A stretch of 64,000 nt of DNA from Bog-473 sp963753115 (lineage in GTDB: Bacteria > Actinomycetota > Acidimicrobiia > Acidimicrobiales > RAAP-2): NCBI GenBank assembly GCA_963753115.1, contig CAVWBB010000025.1, positions 76,738 to 140,737 on the forward strand. The letters are read 5' to 3'. A program made the translations under genes and the position numbers. Positions 1-9,099 of this stretch are shown one piece after another. Each line of letters begins with the position of its first letter. The first letter of the stretch is position 1. The notes under the pieces were generated by a model. That model had not been told where the DNA came from and searched no databases. It saw only the letters and a list, made by a program, of their open reading frames with translations.

Positions 1-234
1 GGTGGGGGCGGTGACGCCCCTGGGGCGCCACAGGTTCTCGTCGTTGGCCGAGCGCAAGTAGAAGTACGCGAAGGCCAGGGCGGCGAAGGCGAAGGCCCAG
101 ATGCCGATGAGCAGCCGGCCACCCGTCCACAGGGCCCCTTCTTGGGCGCGCAGCTCGAAGGCGATCTCCTCGGGCGTCTCCTGGAGCTGGACGAAGCTCT
201 CGAAGTTCTGATTGTCGGAGGTGCTGGATTCCAT
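1..234 (-). CDS. ctaE: cytochrome c oxidase subunit III, N-terminal part (cut by window edge)
   Basis: The 78 visible residues begin at an ATG (234-232) and run off the left edge. They hold a hydrophilic N-terminus of about 35 residues and a first membrane helix ending in FAYFYLRS, typical of heme-copper oxidase subunit III. It starts 14 nt after the subunit I stop, so it is the next gene of the same leftward operon. In the family, subunit III is a seven-helix inner-membrane protein that stabilises the catalytic core. The identification rests on the helix signature plus context; the rest of the gene is outside the window. Confidence 0.8.
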   Translation of the reverse strand, partial: MESSTSDNQNFESFVQLQETPEEIAFELRAQEGALWTGGRLLIGIWAFAFAALAFAYFYLRSANDENLWRPRGVTAPT

Positions 235-248
235 GTCTCTCTCTGACC

Positions 249-2258
249 TCACAGCATCGGTGGGCGTGGATCGCCATCGCCGCCCACTCCGGTACCGAGA
301 TCACCCTGGCTCACCGAACCCTCAGGCGCGACGACCGACATCGCCATTCCGAGGTCCGCGACCGGCGCTGCATCCGGCTCTCCATAGTGGTAAGGGTCGT
401 TGGTGATGACCGGGATGTGCTCGAAGTTGTACCAGGGGACCGGGGTCGGGGTCTGCCACTCCAGGCCGAGCGAGTCCCAGGGGTTGGGCGGCGCCTCGTG
501 CGGAGTCAGATAGACGGACCAGACGAAATTGACGATGAAGAAGATGAAGGACGCACCGAGGAAGTAGGCGCTGATGCTCGAGATGTCGTTCAGGGTCTGC
601 AGATTGCTGGCGTACTCGAACACCCGGCGGGGCTGGCCCAGGATCCCGACCAGGAACAGCGGGAAGAACGTGAAGTTGAAGAAGATGAAGAAGGTCCAGA
701 AGTGCCACCTGCCCAGCCTGCGGTTCATGGTCTTGCCCGTGATCTTCGGGAACCAGTAGTAGAAGCCCCCGAACAGGGCGAAGATCATGCCGCCCATGAT
801 CGTGTAGTGGAAATGCGCCATCACGAAGAAGCTGCCGTGGACGGTGACGTTGACCGGGACATCGGAGAGGAAGACGCCGGTGACGCCTCCGATCAGGAAA
901 TTGAAGAGCATCCCGAGACAGAAGAGCATCGGGGTCTCGAAGCGTATTTTCGCCTTCCACAAGGTTCCCAGCGTCACCAGGAAGAGGAAGCCCGTAGGGA
1001 TGGAGATGAGCTCGGTGGTGAGCATGAACAGCGGACGCATGTCCGGGTTGATCCCGCTCTGGAACAAGTGGTGCTGCCACACGAAGAATGACAAGAGCGC
1101 AACGCCGAGCATGCCCGCCGCCGCCACTTTGTACGCGAAGAGGGGTTTGCGCGTGAAGACCGGCATGATCTCCATCACGATCCCGAAGCCGGGGAGCGCC
1201 ATGATGTAGACCTCGGGGTGGCCGAAGAACCAGAACAGGTTCTGCCACAAGAAACTGCTGCCCCCGTGCTCGTTCACGAAGAAGGCGGTTTCGGCCGTGC
1301 GATCCAGGATCCCGAACAGACCGGCCACCACGAGCGTGGGTGTCGCCAACGTGAGGAGGGCGCAGGTGGCCAGGACGCCCCAGGCGAAGATCGGCACCCG
1401 GCTCCACGTCATGCCAGGTGCCCGGTAGTTGATGATGGTGCAGGCCAGGTTGAAGCCGGCCATGATCATGCCGATGCCGATGACCGCGAAACCGACCAAA
1501 TACGAGTCCATCCCGCCGGCGGCCTGGGTCTGCAGCGGGGCGTACCCGGTCCAGCCGGTCGGGAAGCCTCCGAAAAACAGTGCGCTGAGTATGACGAGGT
1601 AGCCGGCCATGAAGATCCAGAACGAGAAGGACTCGACGCGTGGGTAGGCCATGCGTCGTGACCCGATCATCAGCGGGATCAGCCAGTTGCCGAGCGGCCC
1701 GATCACGGCCGACGAAGCCATCATCATCATGATCGTGCCGTGCTCGCCGACGAGGGCGATGTAGGTCCCCGGTCCGAAAGCATGGTTCGTCGGGTTCAGC
1801 AACTCGGTCCGGATGAGCATGGCGAGCAGGCCGCCAGTGAAGAGGAACAGGAGGACCCCGAAGGTGTACTGCATGCCGACCACCTTGTGGTCTTCGGTCA
1901 TGCGGAAGTAGCGCACCCAGCCCTGTCGAGTGGGAGACGGTGAGAGCTCGTAGCCGAGCATTTTGGCGAACGGGTAATTGAGGGCACCGATGCCGGCCAG
2001 CCAACCAACGACGCCGAGACTGAGGCCGAGGACGATGGCGACGTCGTTCTGCGAGGTCTGCACCTGGTCGTAGCCGCTGGCGATGACGTTGCCCAACCAG
2101 TGCCCGAGAAGGTAGCCAAGGACGGCACCGGCGATCGCCCACAGGACATTGGGGCGCAGCCAGTCAGAGCGCTGCCCGGAACGCGGCGCCCGGGCCGGCG
2201 TGGCGACGCCTTCCTCTCCGGGGTACTCGAGCTCGCTCACCGGGGTGTCAATGGCCAT
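249..2258 (-). CDS. ctaD: cytochrome c oxidase subunit I (aa3-type), with non-canonical proton-channel residues
   Basis: A 669-residue heme-copper oxidase catalytic subunit that reduces O2 to water at the heme a3/CuB centre. Visible ligands are His173 (low-spin heme, EHGTIM), His347 and Tyr351 in GHPEVY (CuB and cross-linked Tyr), His396/His397 (QHH), and His482 and His484 (AHFHY). It is longer than the usual ~550 residues because of an N-terminal extension with two extra predicted helices (about residues 38-60 and 74-96). By alignment from memory with Paracoccus subunit I, the D-channel Asp of GAPDMAFPR is Arg202 (GSRRMAYPR), the channel Asn is Glu209, and the K-channel Lys of PTGIK is Leu425 (PTGFL). 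Glu349 of HPEVY is kept. It lies between coxB (58 nt gap) and ctaE (14 nt gap). Confidence 0.95.
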   Translation of the reverse strand: MAIDTPVSELEYPGEEGVATPARAPRSGQRSDWLRPNVLWAIAGAVLGYLLGHWLGNVIASGYDQVQTSQNDVAIVLGLSLGVVGWLAGIGALNYPFAKMLGYELSPSPTRQGWVRYFRMTEDHKVVGMQYTFGVLLFLFTGGLLAMLIRTELLNPTNHAFGPGTYIALVGEHGTIMMMMASSAVIGPLGNWLIPLMIGSRRMAYPRVESFSFWIFMAGYLVILSALFFGGFPTGWTGYAPLQTQAAGGMDSYLVGFAVIGIGMIMAGFNLACTIINYRAPGMTWSRVPIFAWGVLATCALLTLATPTLVVAGLFGILDRTAETAFFVNEHGGSSFLWQNLFWFFGHPEVYIMALPGFGIVMEIMPVFTRKPLFAYKVAAAGMLGVALLSFFVWQHHLFQSGINPDMRPLFMLTTELISIPTGFLFLVTLGTLWKAKIRFETPMLFCLGMLFNFLIGGVTGVFLSDVPVNVTVHGSFFVMAHFHYTIMGGMIFALFGGFYYWFPKITGKTMNRRLGRWHFWTFFIFFNFTFFPLFLVGILGQPRRVFEYASNLQTLNDISSISAYFLGASFIFFIVNFVWSVYLTPHEAPPNPWDSLGLEWQTPTPVPWYNFEHIPVITNDPYHYGEPDAAPVADLGMAMSVVAPEGSVSQGDLGTGVGGDGDPRPPML

Positions 2259-2316
2259 GGCGGGTTTCCCTCGTGTGCAGAGCCGGACGGATACGGGGCA
2301 GGTTCGCGAGCTGCAT

Positions 2317-3303
2317 TCAGTTGCCCTTTGCCGTCGACGCGCCGTAGGTCTCCACCTTGGAGTACGGGTCGTTCTCGGGGTAGTAGCCGCCGTCCGCGCC
2401 GTTCGCGTCCGGCGTGTAGGTCAGGGCATAGGGCGGGAGGAGCTTGGTGTTCCTGCGCAAGCGGACCGCAGTGACCCTCGCCCACGACTGGAACTGCTGA
2501 GGGGTCACGACGGTGCCCGTGTTGTACATGGCACCGTGCCAGAGGCCACAGAGCTCGACGCAGCGGACGGTGAACGAGCCCAGCTGCTGCGTTGTCGTAT
2601 ACGCCACGTTGTTGTAGTCGGGGTTGGCGTCCGCCTTCACGCCGAGCTGGTAGGCCCAGAAGCTGTGGATCACGTCAAGCGAGGTCACGTTGAATTGAAT
2701 GGTGGTGTTGTCGGGTACGACGAGCTGGTCGGTCTCGAAACCGCCGAAGGTCGGGTACCGGTAGGTGAACTTCCATTGCTGGCCGATGACCTGAATCGGC
2801 AAGATCGTCTTCGAGGTCGGCGTCCAGATCGGGCTCGACCCCTCGCCGCCGCCGGCGCCACCCGGCTGCACGAGCTCATAGGTGCCGAATCCGGCCAGGA
2901 ACAGCACGACGACCGTGGTGACCAGGATCCAGCCCACCTGGATCCCGAGGTGCCCCCGTGCGTCCGGGCCGCCGACTGGCTCGGGTCCGCCCCGCGAGGA
3001 GCGCCACATGACGATGGCGTACACCATGTAGATCCAGATGCCGAGGAGCACGGGCAATGCGATGACGAACAACACGTTGAAGTCGAACTGCGCCCCCTGT
3101 GCCGTGTCGGTCATCGTGCCGGGCGGGATGTGAGGCCCGGCCAGGAAGTAGTAGAGCGGGTCCAAAATGGCGGAGAGGACCACCCAGACGGCGAGCAGCC
3201 GCCACCAGTGGTGGGTCTGATCGGCGGGTCCCCGGTTGGGCCCTCCGGGCTGGTCTCCCGCGGGTGCCTCCCCTACTTCCGACGGCGCCGGCGCGTCGCT
3301 CAC
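2317..3303 (-). CDS. ctaC: cytochrome c oxidase subunit II with CuA site
   Basis: A 328-residue subunit II that takes electrons from cytochrome c or a cupredoxin at the binuclear CuA centre. It has a soluble Pro/Gly-rich N-terminus, membrane helices near residues 33-55, 75-100 and 120-140, and a periplasmic cupredoxin domain. The CuA ligands are complete: His213 (VIHSFW), Cys248, Glu250, Cys252, His256 and Met259 in CVELCGLWHGAM. The GTG start at 3303-3301 overlaps the TGA of the upstream cupredoxin gene (GTGA), which implies translational coupling. A longer reading in the same frame upstream is only the shadow of that gene. No heme c motif (CxxCH) is present, so this is aa3 rather than caa3. 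Confidence 0.95.
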   Translation of the reverse strand: MSDAPAPSEVGEAPAGDQPGGPNRGPADQTHHWWRLLAVWVVLSAILDPLYYFLAGPHIPPGTMTDTAQGAQFDFNVLFVIALPVLLGIWIYMVYAIVMWRSSRGGPEPVGGPDARGHLGIQVGWILVTTVVVLFLAGFGTYELVQPGGAGGGEGSSPIWTPTSKTILPIQVIGQQWKFTYRYPTFGGFETDQLVVPDNTTIQFNVTSLDVIHSFWAYQLGVKADANPDYNNVAYTTTQQLGSFTVRCVELCGLWHGAMYNTGTVVTPQQFQSWARVTAVRLRRNTKLLPPYALTYTPDANGADGGYYPENDPYSKVETYGASTAKGN

Positions 3304-3971
3304 GCGGGGACGACCTGCATGAAGCCGCCCATGTAACCCAGCGTCGACATGGGCCCTCCGTTCCCGAAGAGATAGCCGCCCCCGCAGGGCACGAAGCACT
3401 GCCAGCGGTAGTTCCCGGGTCCGGGGCTGGTGAAGGAGAATTTGATCACCTGGTGCGGCGACTTGGTGGTGCACGGCGCAGCGGCACAGAGGTTGGCGTT
3501 GTCGTTGTCGCCGTACAGCGGCACGCTGATGCCCAGCGAAGGCATGGAGAAGGTGTGGGCCACGCCATTGCCGACGTTGGAGTTGATGACTCGGAACGGC
3601 TTGCTGTTGAGGAGGGCCACGTTGCCGTAGGTGCCGGTGACCTGTCCCAGCTGCTGGTTGCGCAGCGGACTGCCTGAGTCGTACTGGACGATGGTGACGT
3701 TGACTCGGACGTGCTCGGGCACCTGGAAGTTCGTCGTGTGGACCCATTGCCCGTCGGGCGCCTTGACGAGGTAGGAGACCCAGCTCGCATGGCTGCCCGA
3801 CCCGTAGGTGCCGACGGCCTGCAGGGTCACGTTGACCGACTGGCCGGGCGAGCTCGAGGTGTAGTCGACCGTCGGCGGGGTGCCGAGGAGGTTCACGATG
3901 AGGACGACGGCTGCCGCCGCTCCTACGACGAAGACGATGGCCGTGACGGTCACCTTCCACGCCATGCCCAT
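3300..3971 (-). CDS. membrane-anchored cupredoxin-like protein
   Basis: A 223-residue protein with one N-terminal helix (about residues 6-30) and an exported beta domain. Potential copper ligands are His139 (VAHTFS), Cys192 and Cys196 (QCFVPCGGG) and Met208 (GGPM). The C-x3-C spacing recalls CuA of subunit II, but the His three residues after the second Cys is missing, so a mononuclear or sulfocyanin-like site is more likely. ATG 3971 was chosen because GGGGGT precedes it by about 5 nt and the helix follows at once. It overlaps ctaC by 4 nt and may donate electrons to, or help metallate, the oxidase (inference). Confidence 0.75.
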   Translation of the reverse strand: MGMAWKVTVTAIVFVVGAAAAVVLIVNLLGTPPTVDYTSSSPGQSVNVTLQAVGTYGSGSHASWVSYLVKAPDGQWVHTTNFQVPEHVRVNVTIVQYDSGSPLRNQQLGQVTGTYGNVALLNSKPFRVINSNVGNGVAHTFSMPSLGISVPLYGDNDNANLCAAAPCTTKSPHQVIKFSFTSPGPGNYRWQCFVPCGGGYLFGNGGPMSTLGYMGGFMQVVPA

Positions 3972-4084
3972 CGCTACCCCCGATCTCGTGGACGACCCTC
4001 GGTGCTTCCCGGCTGAACCTTGGCCCATCCTTGACGCAGCCTGTGCGCCGATGAAGCGGAGGTTACGTTTCCGTTTGGCACGCG

Positions 4085-5098
4085 TCAACTGTTTCCGACG
4101 AAGAAGTCCTCTCGGGCGCCGCAATGGGGAGTGCTATGGTGTTGCTGGCGACGATCAGCAGCGCGGTGCACCGCTCGGCACTCGAGGCACTGGAGGCAGC
4201 GAGGCGCGGCGCGGAAAGCCTCGAGTGAGGGTCCCGGGTCCCTGTGGAAAAACCGGTCGACCCCGAGCGAGAAGCCACCTTCGCTGTCGATTGCACGGCG
4301 GATGGTCACCGCCAACGCCGGGACGGCCCAGAAGTCACCACAGATCCAGAGGATGGCGGCTCCGATCTGCTGGTCGGCGAAGGGCGAGAGCGTGATCCCG
4401 GGCAGGTGGCCGTAGACCGGGTACCAGTTGCTGCTCGTGAAGAGCGACATGGACATGGCCAGGACGAACATGACGACGTTGGTGGAGATGATGGCCCCGA
4501 CCTGCCACAACGGGCTCGCCTTCATCCGGAAGGGCGCGGAGGGGATGATCTGCAGCCAGAAGAGCACACCGGTCACGAAGAAGCTGGCGTGCATCAACCA
4601 GATGTGGACCAGTTGGTTCTCCTGTGCGGCGTCGAGCAACGCCGGGACGTGCCAGAGCACCATCACGACGTTGAAGGCGATAAGCGCAGTCCACGGGTTC
4701 GCTGCGAAGCGTCCCACCGCCCTCAAGGGGTGCGACAGCCGTCCGAGCAACACTGCCCGTAGGAGGCGTCGGCGTGGCCCGACGGGCAGACCGTGCAGCA
4801 GCGGCAGCCATGGTGCTCCGGCCACGATCAGGATCGGCGCGAAGAAGGCGATGAGGATGTGCTCGATCATGTGGACGAAGAAGTAGTCGTCGGCCCAGTA
4901 GTCGATGGGTGACATCACCGCGATCAGGAGCAGGGCCAGACCGCTGTAGAAGAACAGGGAGCGCAGTCGTCGGGCCCGAGCCCGTTCGGGGCGCGAACGA
5001 CGGCGGAGATTGGCGAGGCCCGCCTCGTGGAGCGCCACGATGCCCGCCACGACGATCACGAATGGGTCGAAGCTCCAATTGTCGACCAGATAGGTCAC
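4085..5098 (-). CDS. ctaG: cytochrome c oxidase assembly factor CtaG (caa3-type)
   Basis: A 337-residue polytopic membrane protein of the caa3_CtaG family, which helps assemble copper into cytochrome oxidase. Seven or so hydrophobic helices are visible. The family's conserved segments near HMIEHIL, LWHVP and the His before SFFVTGVLFW are present. GTG at 5098 follows GGAGCGGCTG, a plausible ribosome site. The last ~45 residues are soluble and rich in Arg and His, longer than usual. The gene sits between a secreted protein and the cupredoxin/ctaC genes in the same leftward run, which supports the role. A gap of about 113 nt separates it from the cupredoxin gene. Confidence 0.85.
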   Translation of the reverse strand: MTYLVDNWSFDPFVIVVAGIVALHEAGLANLRRRSRPERARARRLRSLFFYSGLALLLIAVMSPIDYWADDYFFVHMIEHILIAFFAPILIVAGAPWLPLLHGLPVGPRRRLLRAVLLGRLSHPLRAVGRFAANPWTALIAFNVVMVLWHVPALLDAAQENQLVHIWLMHASFFVTGVLFWLQIIPSAPFRMKASPLWQVGAIISTNVVMFVLAMSMSLFTSSNWYPVYGHLPGITLSPFADQQIGAAILWICGDFWAVPALAVTIRRAIDSEGGFSLGVDRFFHRDPGPSLEAFRAAPRCLQCLECRAVHRAADRRQQHHSTPHCGAREDFFVGNS

Positions 5099-5152
5099 CA
5101 GCCGCTCCGTGTGTCGCAGGGATACCGCTTGGTCACGGTACCCCGGCGACGC

Positions 5153-6338
5153 TCAACCCGACGAGCCGTAGGCCAACGGGATACGGCTTGACTGGATCCT
5201 GGCCCATGCCGTGCCCGCGGGAGTCAATGAGAAGACATCGAGCGACTCGCCAGCCACCGAGAACGCATTGACAGCGGGTTGCCCGAAGGTGAGAGCGCCC
5301 CCGGGCAGAGCCAATGCGGTGGTCCGCGCGGGAAGGCGGGGCAGCCGATTCCAAATTCCCCCTGGCGCGATGTCGATGGCGTTCCGCATTCGGCCGGTAC
5401 CGACGCCGAAGAGTACGGCCACGTCGCCGGCCGAGTTGACGGCGGTCGACCGCACCGACGAGCCGGAGCTGAGGGTCAGCGGCGCTGCCACCGTCCACGG
5501 CGCGCTGCCGCTGCGCCACAGGGCCACGAGGGATTGCCGACCACGCAGGCTCGCGACGGCGAGCACGATTGTGGTCGCTGCCGTCGACTGCACCCGGAGC
5601 ACGGTGGTGGTGGCCTCCCGCAGTGAACCGCCCAACGTGACGCCACTGTCCTTCCAGGACGTGGACGTCCGCGTGAAGAGGCCGACATGACCACTGCGCC
5701 GGCAGCCCGTGGCGATCAGCGGCGCCCCACCTGGCATGAGCGTGGCACCGTCGAGCCCGTTCACGCCGCAGCTGGGTGACAGCCGGCCCAGCGCGGCCGC
5801 CGTGACCAGGGGCGACCAGGAACTGAGTCCGACCGGCCCGGTCAGCGCGCGCCCCCCACCGAGCAGAGCGATTGCCCCGCCGGGGGCGGTCGAGGTGTAT
5901 GCGAGGGCATCGGGGAGCCGGGGCCAGTGCCCCTGGGAGGAAGGCGGGAGACCACGAGGTCCCGTCCTGCGCACTCTGTGCGAGCGGCGAGAATCGCAAG
6001 AGGTCGCTGGGCACGACGCCGACCAAGGCGGCACCGGCGGAGGCTGACGCGATGAGGCCTCCATTGTCAGCGACGCCTGGCGGTGTCACCAGTGACCAGT
6101 GCGAAGAACCTGGAGCAGCATGGAACAGCTCCCAGAAGGTGTTGCGGGGGTCAGTGAGGCGTCCCATGGGGAGCGTGACCCACGAATCGCTCGAGGTCGA
6201 AACTGCGCTCACCATCGATGTGGTGGTCGCGGCCTCCGCAGTCGCCGGGGCGAGAATGCATCCGAGCAGCGTGCTCAGGATTGCGAGCGCCGCAACAACT
6301 CGGGATCGGACCCGTACGACCCGATCTCGTGACCTCAC
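5153..6338 (-). pseudogene. secreted beta-propeller-like protein, one frameshift
   Basis: An N-terminal signal peptide (basic start, hydrophobic core, AEA-A-like cleavage site) is followed by a Ser/Thr/Trp-rich repetitive exported domain with SSHWSLV, TSWSPAF and SSWSPLV repeats that resemble BNR/sialidase-type propellers. The frame breaks at about 5935-5945: the N-terminal 140 residues read in one frame and the remaining ~260 continue in the next, ending at 5153. Dropping one base restores a continuous protein of about 395 residues. The GTG start overlaps the TGA of the SCO gene (GTGA). The function is unknown. The frameshift may be real or an assembly error, because both halves look conserved and under coding constraint. 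Confidence 0.6.
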
Positions 6339-6952
6339 GAACCGACGACTTGATTGATCCGGCTCAGGAGGAGAGAGGAGAACGAGGACGCGAAGGTCTG
6401 TGTCGGACCCGGGTCGTCGATGAGGGCGTCGCGCTCGCGGCCATGGCCGTCAATGATGAAGGCGAGGTCGCTGTGGGCGATCATCGCCCCGGCACCAACC
6501 GTGCTGACAAGGACCCCGTAGGAGTTCCAGACCCGTTGGAGCTGGCTGAGCGAACCCGTGAGGAAGTACCAATTCGGCAAGCGGTTCATCGATTCCTGGC
6601 TGTCGAACGCCTTGGTGAAGGAGATGGACCGGTAGATCGGGTTGGCCACGATTGCGATGAAGTCGACATTGCGCCCGGCGGGGCCCAACTGCAGGTCCGT
6701 CTGGCGGAACTCCTGGGCGATCAGCGGGCAGTCCGAGGTGCAGACCGGATCGAGGAAGGTGAGGGCGACCGTATGGCCTCGGAGGCTGGCCAAACTGACG
6801 CTCTGGCCGTGCTGGTCGGTGAGGGAGAACTGCGGTGCTGGCAACTCCAGCGAGTTCGGGCTGCCATTGAGTGCCTCGGACAGGATGGGATCGGCGTTGC
6901 CGTTGACCGCAGCGGTCGCCATCGGGGCCGCTCCGACCAGGACGATGGCCAA
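6335..6952 (-). CDS. SCO1/SenC-type copper chaperone for cytochrome oxidase
   Basis: A thioredoxin-fold protein of about 205 residues with an N-terminal hydrophobic export segment. The SCO copper site is visible as C-x3-C (Cys71 and Cys75 in PVCTSDCP) and a distal His160 (MIAHSDL). SCO proteins deliver copper to CuA of subunit II, matching the downstream ctaC. The start is uncertain: the only usable codon before the domain is TTG 6952, and an Arg-rich stretch just upstream in frame would make a better signal peptide but has no start codon. A start upstream may be hidden by an indel. It is translationally coupled to the next gene through GTGA. Confidence 0.8.
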   Translation of the reverse strand: MAIVLVGAAPMATAAVNGNADPILSEALNGSPNSLELPAPQFSLTDQHGQSVSLASLRGHTVALTFLDPVCTSDCPLIAQEFRQTDLQLGPAGRNVDFIAIVANPIYRSISFTKAFDSQESMNRLPNWYFLTGSLSQLQRVWNSYGVLVSTVGAGAMIAHSDLAFIIDGHGRERDALIDDPGPTQTFASSFSSLLLSRINQVVGS

Positions 6953-6960
6953 CGCGGCGA

Positions 6961-8182
6961 CTAGCCGCCGCCGATCGAACGGTGTAGGACAACGAGGCCC
7001 GTTCCCACCACGCCGTTGCTTCCGTCGTTGACGGCCCCTTCCTCGCCCGACACTGGAGCCACGGCGGCAGCATCGGGGATCGTGGCAACCGGAACTCGCA
7101 CCATGGCCACGTAGCCAGCGACGAAAATGAGGGCCATCGGGCAGCATGGAATTGGGATCGGTACCCAACCCACCAAAGAACCCCAGATCTTCCACGAGGA
7201 CCCAGTCGGCGAGGCAGAGCGGCACCAGAGCGATCAGGCCCACGAAGCTGAGCCGGGGACGCCCGCTGAGCAGCAGGCCGCCGATGGTGGCGAGGGCGAG
7301 GACGGCGACGAGGTTGACCGCCCACCCGTGCGCGGCGACAACGTTCCCGAACGACGAGACCCACGAGGAGAAAAGGCCCGGCTGGGGCGTTTGAGCCATG
7401 GCACGGACCATCCCGGTCAGCGTCCCCCCGTGGCCCTGCCAGAACCCTCTTCCCGGCCACGCCTGCAACACGGCCATTCCGATCAGGAAGACCCCGCCCA
7501 GCGCGAGCACGATGCGGCCAAGGCGTGCGGTGGCATAGGCCCGTTCGGGCAGGGCGATGAGGATGCCCGCGGCGCAATAGAAGAGGGCGGCACCCGGCAA
7601 CCCGAAGAGCCAGGTCGCCCCGGTGGAGAAGATGCCGCCGAAGGCCTCGCCGAAGGACCAGACCAGGAGGCCCCATCCGACCGACACCAATCCGCCGAGC
7701 CGAGACCACCGGCCACGTGGGGCCACCAGGAGCCACAGGCCGATCCCGACCTGGATCCACACGGTGGCCGAAGCCGCTTGGATCGGGTGGTTGGACCAGA
7801 TCGTCGCGCCGGTGTTCACGAGGTGCTGCACCCAGCCCGGGGAGCTGCTGGCCGACGGCTGGATCACTCCCGATGGGAGTCCGAGCGGCATGGAGGATTG
7901 AATCTGCAACAGCCCGTCGAAGATCCAGAGTGCACCGAAGCCGATTCGGAGGATCCGCCGGGCCTCCGGCTCGGGCACGGGGTTGGCCTCACCGGACGAG
8001 GGAAACGAGGCCATCCCGTGAGCCTTCAGCCTTCGGTACTGGACGGTTCGGAAGACGTTGAAGCCAATGGCGCAGAGTGCGCCAAGCACGAAGATGGCGA
8101 TGAACTGATGGAAGAGCGCGGCGTGGAAGCTTGAGACGATCAGGCTGTTGCCCGTCTGGACCGAACGTCCCATGCCTGGCAT
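6961..8182 (-). pseudogene. polytopic membrane protein (DoxX-like), frameshifted near its C-terminus
   Basis: An ATG at 8182 opens a protein with about eight predicted helices. It clearly resembles the protein at 56361-57368: both have a LW.(F/D)..LQ.QS motif early, a central WGLLVWSFGEAFGG segment (WSLLVWWLGEGLGG in the paralogue) and a late GTDPNS (ATDPNS). At about 7138-7146 the frame shifts by one base. The natural ending (last helix plus an acidic tail) then reads in the next frame to a TAG at 6961. Without the correction the frame would run into the SCO gene as an artificial fusion. Both paralogues lie beside copper genes, suggesting a copper-related role (inference). Confidence 0.65.
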
Positions 8183-8493
8183 CGGCTAGCTACGTCCTTC
8201 GAGCGTTCGTCGGGCCGATGATCGGTGCACGCACGGGGAGACTACAGCCGCCTCTCGGCGCGCCGATTTCGCCCCTACGTGGAACGCAGTCCCGCAGGGC
8301 TTTCCCCGTGCCCTCCACCGTGACCCTCGATCGATGGGGACCCCGCAGATGGCAGCAGGTAGCGCGCTCGGTGGAACCGTCCCCGAGCCAGAGGGGCTCC
8401 TCCCGCTCCATCCGCCTGCAGTGACTGTTCCGACAGCACCCCAGTACGGGCGGGTCCGTTCCAGCTAACCGGGACAGCGCGATATGGCGACGA
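8183..8493. other. gene-free stretch
   Basis: These 311 bases separate two leftward membrane-protein genes. No reading frame here has a credible start, ribosome site and composition. No clear riboswitch or terminator could be recognised, although the region could hold the promoter of the oxidase cluster. Confidence 0.4.
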
Positions 8494-8892
8494 TCACCCT
8501 GGCCCTTCCGGCCCTGAGCTATCAGCGAGTGGGATGAGATACGCGAAGAAGGCGAGGAGCGCACCGGCGAACATCACCCCTGCGCCCGTGAGCCGCCACG
8601 AGTGCCACACGGTGAGCACCCCACCGCCGGCGCCAAGCATGAGCCCGACCACGCCGATGTGTGCGCCCAGACGCACGAGCCTTGATCGATCGCGCGCCCT
8701 CGTGAAGATGGTGAGCGCACCGATACCGAGTAGACCCCCGAGAAGAGCGTGGGCGACGTACACGGCCTTGCTCTGCGGAGGTAACCACTGGTCAGGTCGT
8801 CCCATCGGCACCAGCACCAAGCAGGCCACACCCAGCGCGAATTCGACGCCGATGCCGATCATCATGACGAACCAGACCCAGCGTGCGACCAT
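8494..8892 (-). CDS. small four-helix membrane protein
   Basis: A 132-residue hydrophobic protein with predicted helices near residues 4-28, 44-62, 74-95 and 100-120. ATG 8892 follows AGAAGGTGC, a fair ribosome site. I do not recognise the family. It resembles the small quinol- or heme-associated membrane proteins often found upstream of oxidase clusters, but no heme-binding His pair is certain. It reads in the same direction as the oxidase cluster and is its likely first gene, although a 311-nt gap separates it from the next one. Confidence 0.65.
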   Translation of the reverse strand: MVARWVWFVMMIGIGVEFALGVACLVLVPMGRPDQWLPPQSKAVYVAHALLGGLLGIGALTIFTRARDRSRLVRLGAHIGVVGLMLGAGGGVLTVWHSWRLTGAGVMFAGALLAFFAYLIPLADSSGPEGPG

Positions 8893-9099
8893 GCACCTTC
8901 TCTAGTTCACGGTAAAGCCGGGTGGGGAGTACCCCCTCTCCGTCGACAGAGTGGCGTCGCGTCGACATGTCTTGGGTGTTGGCGTGCAAGTGGAGCTTCG
9001 GACTGCTCGCCAGGGACGTCCACGGGTCGACCGGCGTGACGCTCGCTCTCGATCCCATCCCGCCTCCCACGCCGCGTCATGCGCCAAGGGCAGAAGCGC

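Noticed and set aside
2149..3336. A 395-residue plus-strand open frame across the oxidase subunit II gene
   Set aside because: Antisense shadow of ctaC and ctaD; no motif and extreme Arg/Val/Gly composition.
6335..8182. A single 615-residue membrane protein-SCO fusion
   Set aside because: The open frame arises from one indel near 7140. The paralogue at 56361 ends before any SCO domain, and the natural ending of the membrane protein is found in the adjacent frame with its own stop.
8183..8493. A riboswitch or structured RNA upstream of the oxidase cluster
   Set aside because: Some GC-rich complementary segments exist, but no consensus of a known riboswitch could be matched.
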